A stretch of DNA of 14,606 nt from UBA5399 sp964592125 (GTDB lineage Bacteria > Bacillota > Clostridia > Christensenellales > Christensenellaceae): assembly GCA_964592125.1 (NCBI GenBank), contig CAZQBV010000073.1, forward strand, positions 1 through 14,606. The letters run 5' to 3'. The notes beneath the pieces were generated by a model. The model was not told where the DNA came from. It made no database searches and worked only from the letters and a program-made list of their open reading frames with translations. Below are positions 13,970 to 14,606 of the stretch, one piece after another (the stretch's first letter is position 1; the number at the start of each line of letters is the position of its first letter). The position numbers were made by a program, and so were the translations under genes.

Positions 13970-13999
13970 AAAAAAACGCCAGAAAAGTGTTCTCCGGCG
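13970..13999 (-). terminator. Rho-independent terminator of the zinc-ribbon gene
   Basis: On the minus strand a 10-bp stem with two G-U pairs (CGCCGGAGAA and TTTTCTGGCG, 13999-13990 with 13986-13977) closes a 3-nt loop and is followed by seven T (13976-13970). It begins 12 bp after the stop codon. Confidence 0.9.
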
Positions 14000-14011
14000 C
14001 AGAACTTTATT

Positions 14012-14326
14012 TTACATTCGGTACATAGTCTCTGCATTTTGTTGAGAGGTCTGTTGCACACTTATACTTGTCTTTTGAAATTGCGCTCGCTCCAATATCC
14101 ATTCCGGCAAGTAAAAGTTCGATCTGTAAGAAGAAAATGCCGCAAACAGAATAATGGCAGTTACGCAAATTGCCGCAATTATTACAATTAATATGTTCTT
14201 ATTTCTCTTTTTTTGTTTGTGTTCTTGCATAGACAGAGGCCTTACCGAGGCAATATTATAGTGGCATGCAGAACACCACTGATCCCAATCCTCATTAATA
14301 TGCCTACATTTGGGGCACACTTTCAT
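14012..14326 (-). CDS. small zinc-ribbon single-pass membrane protein
   Basis: A 104-aa protein with an N-terminal zinc ribbon, CPKC (Cys4, Cys7) and CSAC (Cys18, Cys21), a basic linker KQKKRNKN (38-44) and one transmembrane segment (about 45-65), followed by a polar Gln-rich tail of about 39 residues. By the positive-inside rule the ribbon faces the cytoplasm and the tail lies outside. A TTG at 14332 is in frame, but the ATG at 14326 is correct by spacing: AGGAGG (14340-14335) is 8 nt upstream of it and only 2 nt from the TTG. Such proteins are common in Firmicutes and mostly uncharacterised; no function is assigned. It has its own terminator and seems to be a single-gene unit. Confidence 0.82.
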   Translation of the reverse strand: MKVCPKCRHINEDWDQWCSACHYNIASVRPLSMQEHKQKKRNKNILIVIIAAICVTAIILFAAFSSYRSNFYLPEWILERAQFQKTSISVQQTSQQNAETMYRM

Positions 14327-14340
14327 TCTCAACGCCTCCT

Positions 14341-14482
14341 ATCAAAAAAGTAAAACAGCAAGTTGTTATTCTGCCCTTAGTATACCATATACTGCCTATT
14401 TGTGCACTTTGTTTGTGACATTGCAAATAAATTTTTATACGAATTTTTACTTATAATGATGTGCTTATCTTTATGGGCAAAC
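14341..14482. other. intergenic stretch upstream of the zinc-ribbon gene
   Basis: AT-rich, with no gene seen. A TATACT on the minus strand (14384-14379) could be a -10 box for the zinc-ribbon gene, but the matching -35 position (GTGCAC) is poor. Confidence 0.4.
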
Positions 14483-14512
14483 AAAAAACCGCCCTTCCGT
14501 GTGAAAAGGCGG
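14483..14512 (-). terminator. Rho-independent terminator of the cold-shock gene
   Basis: On the minus strand a 10-bp stem with two G-U pairs (CCGCCTTTTC and GGAAGGGCGG, 14512-14503 with 14498-14489) closes a 4-nt loop and is followed by six T (14488-14483). It lies 13 bp after the stop codon of the cold-shock reading frame. Confidence 0.92.
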
Positions 14513-14525
14513 CTTTTAATTTCAT

Positions 14526-14606
14526 TTACGCACCTTGTACGTTTACCGCACGCAGTTTGCCGCTGTTTTTCGGGTCTGATTCTATATCAAACGTTACATG
14601 CTGGCC
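14526..14606 (-). CDS. cold-shock domain protein, C-terminal part (cut by window edge)
   Basis: The last 26 codons plus TAA of a minus-strand gene running off the right edge. The reading GQHVTFDIESDPKNSGKLRA followed by VNVQGA matches the final beta strands of bacterial CspA-type cold-shock proteins, where the pattern V-x-F-(D/E)-x-x-x-(D/G)-x(3-6)-A-x-N-V is typical. These are single-stranded RNA/DNA-binding proteins of about 65-70 residues that act as RNA chaperones. Only the C-terminus is visible, so the RNP1 and RNP2 motifs cannot be checked. A strong terminator follows. Confidence 0.85.
   Translation of the reverse strand, partial: GQHVTFDIESDPKNSGKLRAVNVQGA

Noticed and set aside
1..14606. 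CRISPR array, insertion sequence or prophage genes
   Set aside because: No regularly spaced repeats, transposase, integrase or phage structural gene was seen on either strand.

Overview
The window looks like a chromosomal segment of a low-GC, Gram-positive-type anaerobe, probably a member of the Clostridia. This is inferred from the AT-rich sequence, strong AGGAGG-type ribosome sites, a lipoprotein solute-binding protein with a long spacer, and a gene resembling the clostridial diaminopentanoate dehydrogenase family. No species can be named from the sequence alone.

Positions 131-11769 form one sugar-catabolism locus built around a LacI-type regulator (5286-6362, minus). Left of it, on the minus strand, is an operon encoding a phosphomannose-isomerase-like cupin protein, then an RbsA-type ATPase, an RbsC-type permease and an RbsB-type lipoprotein, ending at a strong terminator (131-170). 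Right of it, on the plus strand, is a second operon: a paralogous cupin protein, a FucU-type mutarotase, a LyxK-type L-xylulose kinase, an AraD/UlaF-type L-ribulose-5-phosphate 4-epimerase and a UlaE-type L-xylulose-5-phosphate 3-epimerase. Kinase, 3-epimerase and 4-epimerase together convert L-xylulose to D-xylulose 5-phosphate. The simplest reading is uptake and use of L-lyxose, L-xylulose or a related L-pentose. The two cupin proteins are the only candidates for the aldose-ketose isomerase step.

Four near-palindromic 18-bp sites with a central CG (consensus CAGAAAAACGTTTTTCTG) lie at the two operon promoters, two per promoter and 153 and 187 bp apart centre to centre. One fills the spacer of a TTGACA-17-TATATT promoter. 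They are very probably the operators of the LacI-family protein and fit a looping repression design that also covers the regulator's own promoter.

Right of the sugar locus, 11557-12648 has no intact protein gene. It holds a hairpin, a decayed fragment of a repeat-domain protein gene, and a tRNA-Asn(GTT) gene on the minus strand with its own consensus promoter. The decayed coding sequence stops at the 3' end of the tRNA, which hints at a past integration or deletion there. Then follow, all on the minus strand, a Rossmann-fold dehydrogenase of the dihydrodipicolinate-reductase/2,4-diaminopentanoate-dehydrogenase type (12649-13707), a small zinc-ribbon membrane protein (14012-14326) and the C-terminal end of a cold-shock protein (14526-14606), each with a downstream hairpin.
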